Assembly: GCA_016873905.1 (NCBI GenBank)
Contig: VGVU01000008.1
Coordinates: 1-21,652, forward strand
Direction of reading: 5' to 3'
From: Betaproteobacteria bacterium
GTDB taxonomy: Bacteria; Pseudomonadota; Gammaproteobacteria; Burkholderiales; Thiobacillaceae
DNA: 21,652 nt
The notes beneath the pieces were generated by a model. It did not search any database. It was not told the DNA's origin and was given only the letters and a program-made list of their open reading frames with translations. The position numbers and the translations under genes are program-made. Position 1 is the stretch's first letter, and each line of letters begins with the position of its first letter. Shown here one piece after another: positions 1 through 6,959 of this stretch.

Positions 1-882
1 CGCAAGACCGACCCGGCGGCGCTGACGCGCGAGGCGCGCGAGATCCTGCGGCCGAAGTTTTTGTCCGCCGACATGGGCGTCTCCGGCGCCAACTTCCTCA
101 TCGCCGAGACCGGCTCGACCCTGATCGTCACCAACGAGGGCAACGGCCGCCTGTGCACCACGCTGCCGCGCCTGCATGTCGCCATCACCGGCATCGAGAA
201 GGTGGTGCCGACGCTGGAGGATGTATCGACCCTGCTGCGCCTGCTGCCGCGCTCGGCCACGGGCCAGGCCATCACCAACTATGTCTCGCTGCACACCGGG
301 CCGAAGCACATCGACGAATCCGACGGCCCGCAGCAGTTCCACATCGTGCTGGTCGACAACGGCCGCACGAAACTGCTCGCCGGCGAGATGCGCGAGATGC
401 TGCGCTGCATCCGCTGCGGCGCCTGCATGAACCACTGCCCGGTGTACCAGGCCGTCGGCGGCCACGCCTGGGGTTGGGTGTACCCCGGCCCGATGGGCAA
501 CATCCTGACGCCGTCCTATGTCGGCCTGGAGAAAACCGTTCCGCTGCCCAACGCGACTACGCTGTGCAACCAGTGCGGCAGCGTCTGCCCGGTGAAGATC
601 CCGCTGCCCGATCTCATGAGGAAACTCCGCGAGGAGCAGATGGCACGCGGCCTCAAGTCCTGGCCGGAGCGCCTCGGCCTCGCCCTGTGGGGCTGGGCGG
701 CGCAGCGGCCGGCGCTCTACGCCTTGGGCACGCGCATCGCCGCGCGCGTCATGAAAGGGCTGGGCGGCGCCGAGAAGTTGATCCACCGTTTGCCGCTCGC
801 GGCCGGCTGGACCGACGGCCGCGACTTCCCGGCGCCCGCCGGCAAGACCTTCCGCGAGTTGTACAGGGAGAAGCGCAAGTGA
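1..882 (+). CDS. lutB: Lactate utilization iron-sulfur protein LutB (5' truncated by window edge)
   Basis: The reading frame is open from base 1, so the start lies outside the window; about 293 C-terminal residues are present. LutB-family proteins carry two [4Fe-4S] clusters and, with LutA and LutC, oxidise L-lactate to pyruvate in the cytoplasm. Seen here are the end of the LUD-type domain (GVSGANFLIAETG), then a ferredoxin-like double motif: RCIRCGACMNHCPVY encoded near 400-450 and LCNQCGSVCPVKIPLP near 562-609. The C-terminal tail is the usual helical LutB/YkgF tail. The stop overlaps the GTG of lutC by 4 nt (GTGA), so the two genes are translationally coupled. Composition is very GC-rich, with nearly all third positions G or C, more than in the denitrification genes to the right. 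Family assignment is firm; lactate as the substrate is inferred from the family. Confidence 0.92.
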   Translation, partial: RKTDPAALTREAREILRPKFLSADMGVSGANFLIAETGSTLIVTNEGNGRLCTTLPRLHVAITGIEKVVPTLEDVSTLLRLLPRSATGQAITNYVSLHTGPKHIDESDGPQQFHIVLVDNGRTKLLAGEMREMLRCIRCGACMNHCPVYQAVGGHAWGWVYPGPMGNILTPSYVGLEKTVPLPNATTLCNQCGSVCPVKIPLPDLMRKLREEQMARGLKSWPERLGLALWGWAAQRPALYALGTRIAARVMKGLGGAEKLIHRLPLAAGWTDGRDFPAPAGKTFRELYREKRK

Positions 883-1520
883 GTGCCCGCGAAAATATCC
901 TTGGAAGGGTGCGCAATGCGCTCAACCGCAAAGCCAGTCCCGCCGACACGGCGCACATCGACGCCCACATCGCCGCCCACCCCGTCGGCATGCAGCCGCC
1001 GCGCGACTGGGAGCCGGAGTTACGCTTCCGCGCCCGCGCCGAGGCGCTCGCCAGCACGGTGGAGAAAGTGTCGAGCCTGCAAGCGGTACCCGACGCCGTA
1101 GCCCGCTACCTAGTCGTGAACAAGCTGCCCACCAGCGGCGTCTGCTGGCCCGGTTTACGCCATCTCGACTGGATCGGCGCCGGCCTCGGCATGGAAGACC
1201 GCCCGGCGCGCGGCGCAGACCTCGTCGGTATCACCGGCTGCTACTGCGCCGTCGCCGAGACCGGCACGCTGGTGTTCCTCTCCGGCCCCGACACGCCGGC
1301 CGCGACGAGCCTGCTGCCCGAGACCCACATCGCCATCGTCGACACGGCGCGCATCGTGCCCTTCATGGAGGACGCCTGGGCGCTCGTGCGCGCCGAGCGC
1401 GGCCGCCCGCCGCGTGCAGTGAATTTCGTCTCCGGCCCCTCGCGCACCGCCGACATCGAGCAGACCGTGACCATGGGCGCGCACGGGCCGTATCGCGTGC
1501 ACATCATCCTCGTCGGCTGA
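879..1520 (+). CDS. lutC: Lactate utilization protein LutC (LUD domain)
   Basis: A 213-residue protein, the normal LutC/YkgG length. The frame is open far upstream, inside lutB, but GTG at 879 is chosen because it gives the classic 4-nt overlap with the lutB stop and an N-terminus (SARENILGRVRNAL) typical of LutC. The LUD domain is recognised from GITGCYCAVAETGTLVF and from the end region with NFVSGPSRTADIEQ and GAHGP followed by a hydrophobic strand; both blocks are strongly conserved in LutC. LutC is the third component of the LutABC lactate oxidation complex, and its exact biochemical role is less clear than those of A and B. Codon use matches lutB. The gene ends 53 nt before the convergent glycosyltransferase gene, and I see no clear terminator there. 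Confidence 0.9.
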   Translation: MSARENILGRVRNALNRKASPADTAHIDAHIAAHPVGMQPPRDWEPELRFRARAEALASTVEKVSSLQAVPDAVARYLVVNKLPTSGVCWPGLRHLDWIGAGLGMEDRPARGADLVGITGCYCAVAETGTLVFLSGPDTPAATSLLPETHIAIVDTARIVPFMEDAWALVRAERGRPPRAVNFVSGPSRTADIEQTVTMGAHGPYRVHIILVG

Positions 1521-1573
1521 CTTGCCGCCATCCCGCAGCGGCTGACTTTTCCCAGAGCGGATTTGAGCGCTGG

Positions 1574-3100
1574 CTATCGCCCGGCCGCTACGGGCATCCG
1601 CACCAGCAAGTAACCCCGTTCACGGAAGATCACCTCAGCACCGGGCAGGTCAGCCAGGCGGCTCGCGCGCGTCAGGGCCACCTCACCCGCTTGCGGGGCA
1701 CGACGGGCCACCATCCGGCCGGCATAGGTCTGAAAGCTTGGCGTGTTGACGCCGTACAGGGTCAAGGGGGCTGACATCCCGGCGGCGATCTTCCCGGCCT
1801 GACGAATCGGGTCCTGCAACAGCCCACCAATCGCCGGCAACAAGACGAGCGCAAAGGCCAGCGCAGCCGTCACCCCTTGCCAGTAGATCACCCGTTGCGT
1901 ACTACGGCCCCACACCAGCCAGATCAAATTAAGCAGGGTTAGCAGCGCGAATACCGCGATAAAGGTCGTATCAAAATGCGCGCCCAAATCCGCCGCCAAC
2001 AAAAGATCATCCGGGCGCAGATTTGGCGTGGCTGCCGCCAACAGCCACGGCAGGGCCAACAAGAAGGCAAATCCCAATAGCGCCGGTAAAAAGGCCGCCC
2101 ACCGATTCAGATGCGTCTGGCCGACCAGAATCAGGATCAGACCGCCGTAACCGTAATAGACATAGTGCGGCAACTTGGTGCCGGAGAAACTGAAAAAGAT
2201 CAGTACAAACAGAAACCAGAGCAGCCCGAAGCGTTGCAGCGGATCGCCCCAGACCTGGCGCAGACGCATCAATGCCGCCAGTAACCAGCCGGTATGCGGC
2301 AAAAGCGAGAGCGGCACGACCCAGAGGTAATAGAAATACTGGCCGTGGTGCCCTTCCATGGCCGAGTCGTAGCGTTGCAGGTTGTGCTTGAGGAAGAAGC
2401 CCTCGAAGAAAACCATCCCTTCGCGAAGATACTGGACGATGAACCAGGGCGAGGCCAGGACGACAAAGAGCAGGACCGGTCCCAAGGCGCGAATATTGTC
2501 ACCGATGCCCCAGCGCCAGAACTGTCGCCATTCGCCCCGGCTCGCACACCAAAAAAAGACGGCCGCCGCCGGTACCACCACCGCAACCGGTCCCTTGGTC
2601 AGGAATCCCAACGCCATGGCTGCAAAACCGACATAACGCCAGACGATGCGGCCTTCGGCCAGCCATAACCACGCCGCATAGCCCGCACTCGCCAGCCACA
2701 GATTGAGCAAGGCGTCCGCAGTGGCCGCGCGCAGAATGACGCTAACCCCCGCCGCCGTGGCCACAATCAAGGCCGCCAGCAAGGCCCGGCCGGGATCGGC
2801 CACCCGCGCGACAAACAGCCAGGTGATCGCAACCCAGGCACTGCCAGCCAACGCCGAAGGCAAGCGGAAGGCCCACTCCGTCGGACCCAAGGCCATGATC
2901 GAAACGGCCTGCAGCCAATAGATCAGGATGGGTTTGTCGGTACGCGGTTCACCCAGAAGATAGGTTGACCAGAAGTCGCCGCGCAGAAACATCTCCGTCG
3001 TCGCCGCCGTGAAGGCGCCCTCATCGAGGTCGAAAAGCGGCGCTCCGCCCAGCCCGACGAAAGGCAGCAGCAGCAACAACCCAAGAGGCCAGTGGCGCAT
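1574..3100 (-). CDS. ArnT/PMT-like integral membrane glycosyltransferase
   Basis: A polytopic membrane protein of 508 residues if started at the ATG at 3100; an ATG at 3154 would add 18 residues and overlap the upstream gene by 32 nt. I prefer 3100 because the hydrophobic first helix (HWPLGLLLLLPFVGLGG) follows at once. The motif DLDEG at about residues 24-28 and the later RTDKPILIYWLQA match the GT-C fold of the PMT_2/ArnT family, whose acidic pair in the first periplasmic loop binds the metal or lipid-phosphate donor. The family transfers a sugar from polyprenyl phosphate to lipid A, protein or glycan on the periplasmic side. It lies directly downstream of a GT2 enzyme that makes such donors, so the two probably form one pathway. 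The sugar and acceptor cannot be read from the sequence. Aminoarabinose modification of lipid A is one option, but no other arn gene is in view. Confidence 0.83.
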   Translation of the reverse strand: MRHWPLGLLLLLPFVGLGGAPLFDLDEGAFTAATTEMFLRGDFWSTYLLGEPRTDKPILIYWLQAVSIMALGPTEWAFRLPSALAGSAWVAITWLFVARVADPGRALLAALIVATAAGVSVILRAATADALLNLWLASAGYAAWLWLAEGRIVWRYVGFAAMALGFLTKGPVAVVVPAAAVFFWCASRGEWRQFWRWGIGDNIRALGPVLLFVVLASPWFIVQYLREGMVFFEGFFLKHNLQRYDSAMEGHHGQYFYYLWVVPLSLLPHTGWLLAALMRLRQVWGDPLQRFGLLWFLFVLIFFSFSGTKLPHYVYYGYGGLILILVGQTHLNRWAAFLPALLGFAFLLALPWLLAAATPNLRPDDLLLAADLGAHFDTTFIAVFALLTLLNLIWLVWGRSTQRVIYWQGVTAALAFALVLLPAIGGLLQDPIRQAGKIAAGMSAPLTLYGVNTPSFQTYAGRMVARRAPQAGEVALTRASRLADLPGAEVIFRERGYLLVRMPVAAGR

Positions 3101-3122
3101 CACGAGAGGCTTAACCCGCGGG

Positions 3123-4097
3123 TTAGTTGGGTGACGGCTCGGTGGGTGCCTCACGCAGCAGATACTGCGACCGCGTCGGCTCGTGCCAGATGCGGATCAG
3201 GAGTTCACCCAGGATGCCCATACCCAGGAACTGCCCACCCATCAGCGTAAACATCACCCCCAGCATCAGCAACGGACGGCCACCAATGTCGGCCCCGGCG
3301 AACAGCTTGAGCCCTGCCAACCAGCCCAGCATCAGCAGACCCGGGATCAAGAGGGCCAAGCCCACACCGCCAAAAGCGTGCATGGGGCGATGCAAGAAAC
3401 GGAGCAGGAACTTGACCCACAGAAGGTCGAGCAAGACACGGATGGTGCGATCAATACTGTACTTGGATACCCCACGCAGACGCGGATGGTGCATGACCGG
3501 GGTCTCGATCACCCGAGCCCCAAATTCGCGTGCCAGGGCCGGGACGAAACGGTGCAGTTCGCCATACAGCTTCACATTGGCCAGCGCCTCGCGCCGATAG
3601 AGCTTCAGCGAGCAACCATAGTCATGCAGGCGTACGCCAGTGACCTTGGAGATCAGTTTGTTGGCCAACCAGGACGGCAGTTTGCGCAAGACAAAGGCAT
3701 CCTTGCGCTTCTCGCGCCAGCCGGAAATGATGTCCACCTGCGGGCTGGCGTCGAGCATATCCAGCAAACGGGGAATATCCGCCGGATCGTTTTGCAGATC
3801 GCCATCCAGGGTCACGATCACCGCGCCGCTGGCCGCGTCAAAACCCGCCTGCATCGCCGTCGATTGCCCATAATTGCGCTTTAGCCAGCGCGGATTGAGG
3901 GCCGGATGCGTCCCGGCCAATTGCGCCAGCAACCGATCACTCCCATCCCGCGAACCGTCATCAACACAAATCAACTCCCAGGTTCGGCCACAGTCGCACA
4001 TGGCCACATGCACGCGCTCGACCAGATCGGGCAGGTTCTCATATTCGTTATAAACGGGAATAACAATGGAGACAGCGATTTCGGGCGAGGCAGCCAT
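3123..4097 (-). CDS. GT2 polyprenyl-phosphate glycosyltransferase (DPM1/ArnC/GtrB-like)
   Basis: A 324-residue protein with an N-terminal GT-A domain and two C-terminal membrane helices, the layout of GtrB/ArnC/Dpm1-like enzymes. Key motifs are SIVIPVYNEYENL (residues 10-22), VDDGS near 45-49 (nucleotide binding) and TLDGDLQNDP near 96-105 (the DxD-like metal site). YGCSLKLYRREAL lies in the acceptor region. The start at 4097 is chosen over an in-frame ATG at 4124 because AAGGAG lies just upstream of 4097. The likely reaction is transfer of a sugar from a nucleotide donor to undecaprenyl phosphate at the cytoplasmic face, supplying the ArnT-like transferase encoded downstream. A sigma70-like promoter sits 44-79 nt upstream. 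The substrate is not determinable. Confidence 0.87.
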   Translation of the reverse strand: MAASPEIAVSIVIPVYNEYENLPDLVERVHVAMCDCGRTWELICVDDGSRDGSDRLLAQLAGTHPALNPRWLKRNYGQSTAMQAGFDAASGAVIVTLDGDLQNDPADIPRLLDMLDASPQVDIISGWREKRKDAFVLRKLPSWLANKLISKVTGVRLHDYGCSLKLYRREALANVKLYGELHRFVPALAREFGARVIETPVMHHPRLRGVSKYSIDRTIRVLLDLLWVKFLLRFLHRPMHAFGGVGLALLIPGLLMLGWLAGLKLFAGADIGGRPLLMLGVMFTLMGGQFLGMGILGELLIRIWHEPTRSQYLLREAPTEPSPN

Positions 4098-4147
4098 GGA
4101 CACTCCTTGAATTCCTGATCCCAAGATGGGGGGCTATTGGGGAGCCT

Positions 4148-4176
4148 ATTGTAGCCAGCCGAGCCGGACAAATTAA
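4148..4176 (-). promoter_or_regulatory. Putative sigma70 promoter for the glycosyltransferase pair
   Basis: On the minus strand a -10 hexamer TACAAT (4153-4148, 5 of 6 to consensus) is preceded by exactly 17 nt and a weak -35 TTAATT (4176-4171, 3 of 6). The predicted transcript would start near 4141, leaving a leader of about 44 nt with AAGGAG before the ATG at 4097. It lies immediately downstream of the norB terminator on the same strand, which fits an independent transcription unit. Confidence 0.55.
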
Positions 4177-4186
4177 CGCAGGCATG

Positions 4187-4217
4187 AAAAAAAACGCCCG
4201 CACAAGGCGGGCGTTTT
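4187..4217 (-). terminator. Rho-independent terminator of the nor operon
   Basis: A perfect 11-bp inverted repeat (4191-4201 and 4207-4217; core CGCCCGC/GCGGGCG with A/T ends) has a 5-nt loop. On the minus strand it ends in eight T's (complement of 4187-4194). It sits 21 nt past the norB stop in the direction of nor transcription. The four A/T pairs at the base of the stem also place four T's on the plus-strand side, but no plus-strand gene ends here. Confidence 0.88.
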
Positions 4218-4237
4218 CGAACGACAGGGACTGTCAG

Positions 4238-5683
4238 TTAGTGCGACTCTGCATCCACAACCAGAGCCGGGCGGGTTTCTCTCTTGCCGATGGTCATCAA
4301 ATCCCAAGCGAGCAGAACGAAGCCAGCGGCAAATGTCCAGCCGCCAATCATGCGCCAGACCATGCCTTGGACGAACCAAGGATGCTCCTGAGCCGCGAAG
4401 TAGGCTACCCAGTCGGAGCCGCCGATGGCGCGCTCAATCTGTGACTGCTCGTAACCTGAGATCAGCAGGGCCATGGTCATGGCGATCATTCCGGTCCAGA
4501 GCAGGAACATGGACCACTTCCACTTCCAGGAGCCAACCAGGTTGCTGCCCATCCAGACATTGCCGCGCCACTTCTGGATGGCAAGGTAGAAGAAGGCGAG
4601 GATCATGGTTACATAAGCGCCGAAGAAGGCCAGGTGGCCATGGGAGGCGGTCCACTGCGTGCCGTGGGTGTACAGGTTGATCTGTGGCAGGGTATGCATG
4701 AAGCCCCACACGCCAGCGCCGAAGAAGTTGCCGAAGGCTTGACCGATGATCCATGCCAAGGCCGGAGTATTGGAGCTTTTCAGCTTGTGATATCCGGCGT
4801 CGAACACGGCATGCACCACCATGGCGACCAGGGGAATGGGCTCCAGGGCAGAGAAGAAACCGCCGATCGTCAGCCAGTATTCCGGCGTACCGATCCAGAA
4901 GTAGTGGTGACCCAGACCGAGGATGCCGGAACCGAACATCAGGGCAACTTCGATGTAGAGCCAGGTTTCGACGATCTTGCGACGCACGCCCATGGTCTTG
5001 ATCAGGCCGTAGGCCATCAGACAGCCAACCAGAACTTCCCATGTGGCCTCAACCCACAGGTGAATCACCCACCACCACCAGTGCTGGTCCATGGAAATAT
5101 TGGGGGTGTACCACATGCCGGCCAGATACAGGCCTGCCAAGGCGACCAGATCGAGCACCAGAACGCCAGCGATGCCGGTGAACCTACCCTTCATGAAGGT
5201 GGCGGCGACGTTGAAGAAGAAGATCAGAACGCAGACGACGATGCCAATATCGGCCCAACGGGGCGCCTCAATGTACTCGCGACCCTCGTTGATCAGCCAA
5301 ATCGATTTCAGTTCGCCCGGGCCTACCTGGATCAGCAGATAGACCAGCACGACGACGACGACGGCCAAGGTGAATATCCAGAAGTTCAGATTACCCAGTC
5401 CGAGGCCTACGACTGGGGTTCCGGATTCATCCTCCAGCAACCAGTACACGGAGCCGATGAAACCGAACAATAGCCAAACCACCATGGCATTGATATGCAC
5501 CATGCGGTTGACCGAGAAATCCAGAATGCCGAACAGGAAATCCGGGTTCAGGTACTGGATGCCGGCCAAGAGACCGAACAGGACTTGCGCACCGAACAGT
5601 GCGAGCGAGACGGTAAAGTACTTTACCGCCAGTTTCTGGCCGCCATTCAGGTTGGCGTTGGAGATGATGCCTAATGCTGACAT
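4238..5683 (-). CDS. norB: Nitric oxide reductase catalytic subunit NorB (cNOR)
   Basis: This 481-residue, about 12-helix heme-copper-type protein reduces 2 NO to N2O in the inner membrane, taking electrons from NorC. All known cNOR ligands line up with an offset of about one to three residues from the Pseudomonas aeruginosa enzyme: H63 and H350 for low-spin heme b, H348 for heme b3, and H208, H259 and H260 plus E212 for the non-heme iron FeB. E216 and E281 (in SALEPIP) are also present. The motif HLWVEATWE has Ala where most cNORs have Gly after the FeB glutamate. No N-terminal quinol-oxidase-type extension is present, so it is c-type, not qNOR. AAGGAG precedes the ATG at 5683, and norC ends 11 nt upstream. 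A strong terminator follows. No norD or norQ follows it. Confidence 0.97.
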   Translation of the reverse strand: MSALGIISNANLNGGQKLAVKYFTVSLALFGAQVLFGLLAGIQYLNPDFLFGILDFSVNRMVHINAMVVWLLFGFIGSVYWLLEDESGTPVVGLGLGNLNFWIFTLAVVVVVLVYLLIQVGPGELKSIWLINEGREYIEAPRWADIGIVVCVLIFFFNVAATFMKGRFTGIAGVLVLDLVALAGLYLAGMWYTPNISMDQHWWWWVIHLWVEATWEVLVGCLMAYGLIKTMGVRRKIVETWLYIEVALMFGSGILGLGHHYFWIGTPEYWLTIGGFFSALEPIPLVAMVVHAVFDAGYHKLKSSNTPALAWIIGQAFGNFFGAGVWGFMHTLPQINLYTHGTQWTASHGHLAFFGAYVTMILAFFYLAIQKWRGNVWMGSNLVGSWKWKWSMFLLWTGMIAMTMALLISGYEQSQIERAIGGSDWVAYFAAQEHPWFVQGMVWRMIGGWTFAAGFVLLAWDLMTIGKRETRPALVVDAESH

Positions 5684-5694
5684 GTCGGTTCTCC

Positions 5695-6357
5695 TTATTG
5701 TTGGGCCGGCGCGGCGCTGGCTTTAGGCGCGGGCTCGGCAGTGACGGTGGCGACCGGTGCATCGGACTGGTCGAGGGGCTTGAAGTTGGCAGGGAAGCCG
5801 TTGGTATCAATGGAAGACATCCACTTCAAGAAGGCGACCGTGGCCTTTGCCTCTTCTTCCGTGATACCCAGATTGGGCATCTTGCGGCCGAGACTGTTGT
5901 GCAGCTTGTCGGTCGGATCCATCAGGAATTCCACCATGCTCTTTTCACGCGTCTCCTTGGAGCCCCAAGACTGATCCAGCCAGGATTTGGTCAGGTCAGG
6001 TGCGTAGTACGAACCGTTGCCGAGCAGGGTATGGCAGTTCATGCAGTTCTTCGACTGAGTGGTCAACTTACCCTTGGAGACAAGGGCCTCGGCTTCCTCC
6101 TCGGTCAACACCTTGCCGAACAAAGGTTCCACGGGGCCTATCACCGGCACCTGCATATTGCGTTTGGCATCGAATACATAGTCGATGCGGTTGTTGATGA
6201 CCGAATAGGCCTTCACCCGGCCGCTTTTACTGCCTGCGGTAATATGATCCACGGTGTCGAAGGTAAGGAAAATCAAGAAAATGAATGAGACGCCTGTCAC
6301 CCAGATGGCGGATTTACGCCACAGAGATTCAGATGCCCACCATGCAGTTTGGCTCAT
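5695..6357 (-). CDS. norC: Nitric oxide reductase cytochrome c subunit NorC (extended)
   Basis: A membrane-anchored c-type cytochrome of 220 residues that passes electrons to NorB. It has one N-terminal membrane anchor (about residues 16-34), the heme c site CMNCH at 105-109, and the probable axial Met in GRKMPNLG (M160). The conserved end KWMSSIDTNGFPAN resembles the end of the Pseudomonas NorC. The protein is longer than the roughly 146-residue pseudomonad NorC. An extra segment of about 40 residues lies between the anchor and the heme domain (about 46-85), and an Ala/Pro-rich tail of about 28 residues follows the usual C-terminus. An AAAGGAGG Shine-Dalgarno lies 8 nt before the ATG at 6357. 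It is the second gene of the operon, ahead of norB. Confidence 0.95.
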   Translation of the reverse strand: MSQTAWWASESLWRKSAIWVTGVSFIFLIFLTFDTVDHITAGSKSGRVKAYSVINNRIDYVFDAKRNMQVPVIGPVEPLFGKVLTEEEAEALVSKGKLTTQSKNCMNCHTLLGNGSYYAPDLTKSWLDQSWGSKETREKSMVEFLMDPTDKLHNSLGRKMPNLGITEEEAKATVAFLKWMSSIDTNGFPANFKPLDQSDAPVATVTAEPAPKASAAPAQQ

Positions 6358-6390
6358 AGCGAAGCCTCCTTTAAGGTTGTTACAGTGGGG

Positions 6391-6753
6391 TTAGGGACGA
6401 ATGAACGAGGGATTACCTTCATCGTGTGGCTTATGCCCATCGACCGATTCCTGGTCATGAGTCGCTACACAAAGATGCCAGACCACATGGGGGGCCGCGA
6501 AATAACCGAGGAGCATGAGCCCCACGATGAAGGTCCAGAAGGTGTCGTTGAACAGGTTCGCGGCCTGAGCCAACGTGTACACGGACACCGATAATCCAAG
6601 ATAGGCCACATAAGCCAGCGGCATCAAGCGAGCGCGCTGACGCAGACGCGAATAGGCAAACAACAAGGCATAGACAGCGCCCGTTAAAATAACCATGGCA
6701 GCCGAGAAAAACACGGTAAAGAAGTTGGCCAGCGCGACAGGCTCTACGATCAT
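6391..6753 (-). CDS. Small membrane protein leading the nor operon
   Basis: A 120-residue protein with three to four predicted membrane helices (about residues 7-30, 42-62, 70-92) and a hydrophilic C-terminal tail rich in His and acidic residues (DQESVDGHKPHDEG). I do not recognise a named family. It has AAGGAG before the ATG at 6753 and is the first gene after the FNR-type box at 6811-6824; norC begins 33 nt downstream. Position argues for a role in NO reductase assembly, stability or electron input, or in NO sensing at the membrane, but this is inference from context. It contains no heme c motif. Histidines near the end of the last helix (PHVVWHLCVATH) could bind heme or metal, but this is untested. 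The reading frame and translation signals look real. Confidence 0.75.
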   Translation of the reverse strand: MIVEPVALANFFTVFFSAAMVILTGAVYALLFAYSRLRQRARLMPLAYVAYLGLSVSVYTLAQAANLFNDTFWTFIVGLMLLGYFAAPHVVWHLCVATHDQESVDGHKPHDEGNPSFIRP

Positions 6754-6810
6754 GAGACTCTCCTTGGTGGTTTACGGGGCGCATAGTGCACTGGAGCGAG
6801 TCTAACGCCA

Positions 6811-6824
6811 TTGATTTAGATCAA
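6811..6824. promoter_or_regulatory. FNR/DNR/NNR-type box, nor operon side
   Basis: TTGATTTAGATCAA is a perfect match to the TTGAT-N4-ATCAA consensus of FNR/CRP-family nitrogen-oxide and anoxia regulators. If it acts as a class II site centred at -41.5 for the minus-strand operon, the transcript would start near 6776. A weak -10 (CACTAT, 6788-6783) then sits 29.5 nt from the box centre, and the leader is about 23 nt, just holding the Shine-Dalgarno of the small membrane protein. DNR, NNR and FNR cannot be told apart from the site. Confidence 0.85.
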
Positions 6825-6846
6825 TCCAGCTATAAATATCCTGATA

Positions 6847-6860
6847 TTGACCTAAATCAA
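6847..6860. promoter_or_regulatory. FNR/DNR/NNR-type box, nirS side, with -10 at 6883-6888
   Basis: TTGACCTAAATCAA keeps both conserved TTGA/TCAA half-site cores with the right N6 spacing (one change from TTGAT-N4-ATCAA). A -10-like hexamer CATATT (6883-6888, 4 of 6) starts 29.5 nt from the box centre, predicting a nirS transcript start near 6895 with a leader of about 65 nt. Its centre is 36 bp from the nor-side box, so the two sites are separate and each probably serves one of the two divergent operons. Confidence 0.8.
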
Positions 6861-6959
6861 GGCACGCGGAAAAATTCAAGCCCATATTTCGCCGCACTCG
6901 CCAAAAGGTCATTCTCGACGAGCCTGATATCTTCTTGACTTACTGAAGGAGTCGTACTG

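Noticed and set aside
153..878. Long upstream extension of the lutC frame inside lutB
   Set aside because: The extension encodes a low-complexity Arg/Ala/His-rich peptide with no LutC similarity; GTG 879 gives the family N-terminus and a coupled overlap.
3183..3884. Long plus-strand frame opposite the GT2 glycosyltransferase
   Set aside because: The predicted peptide is Gln/His-rich and without family features, while the minus-strand frame has all GT2 motifs.
4238..5683. NorB as qNOR or a cbb3-type oxidase subunit
   Set aside because: There is no N-terminal quinol-reductase extension, a NorC gene is adjacent, and FeB-site glutamates are present instead of the CuB/Tyr set.
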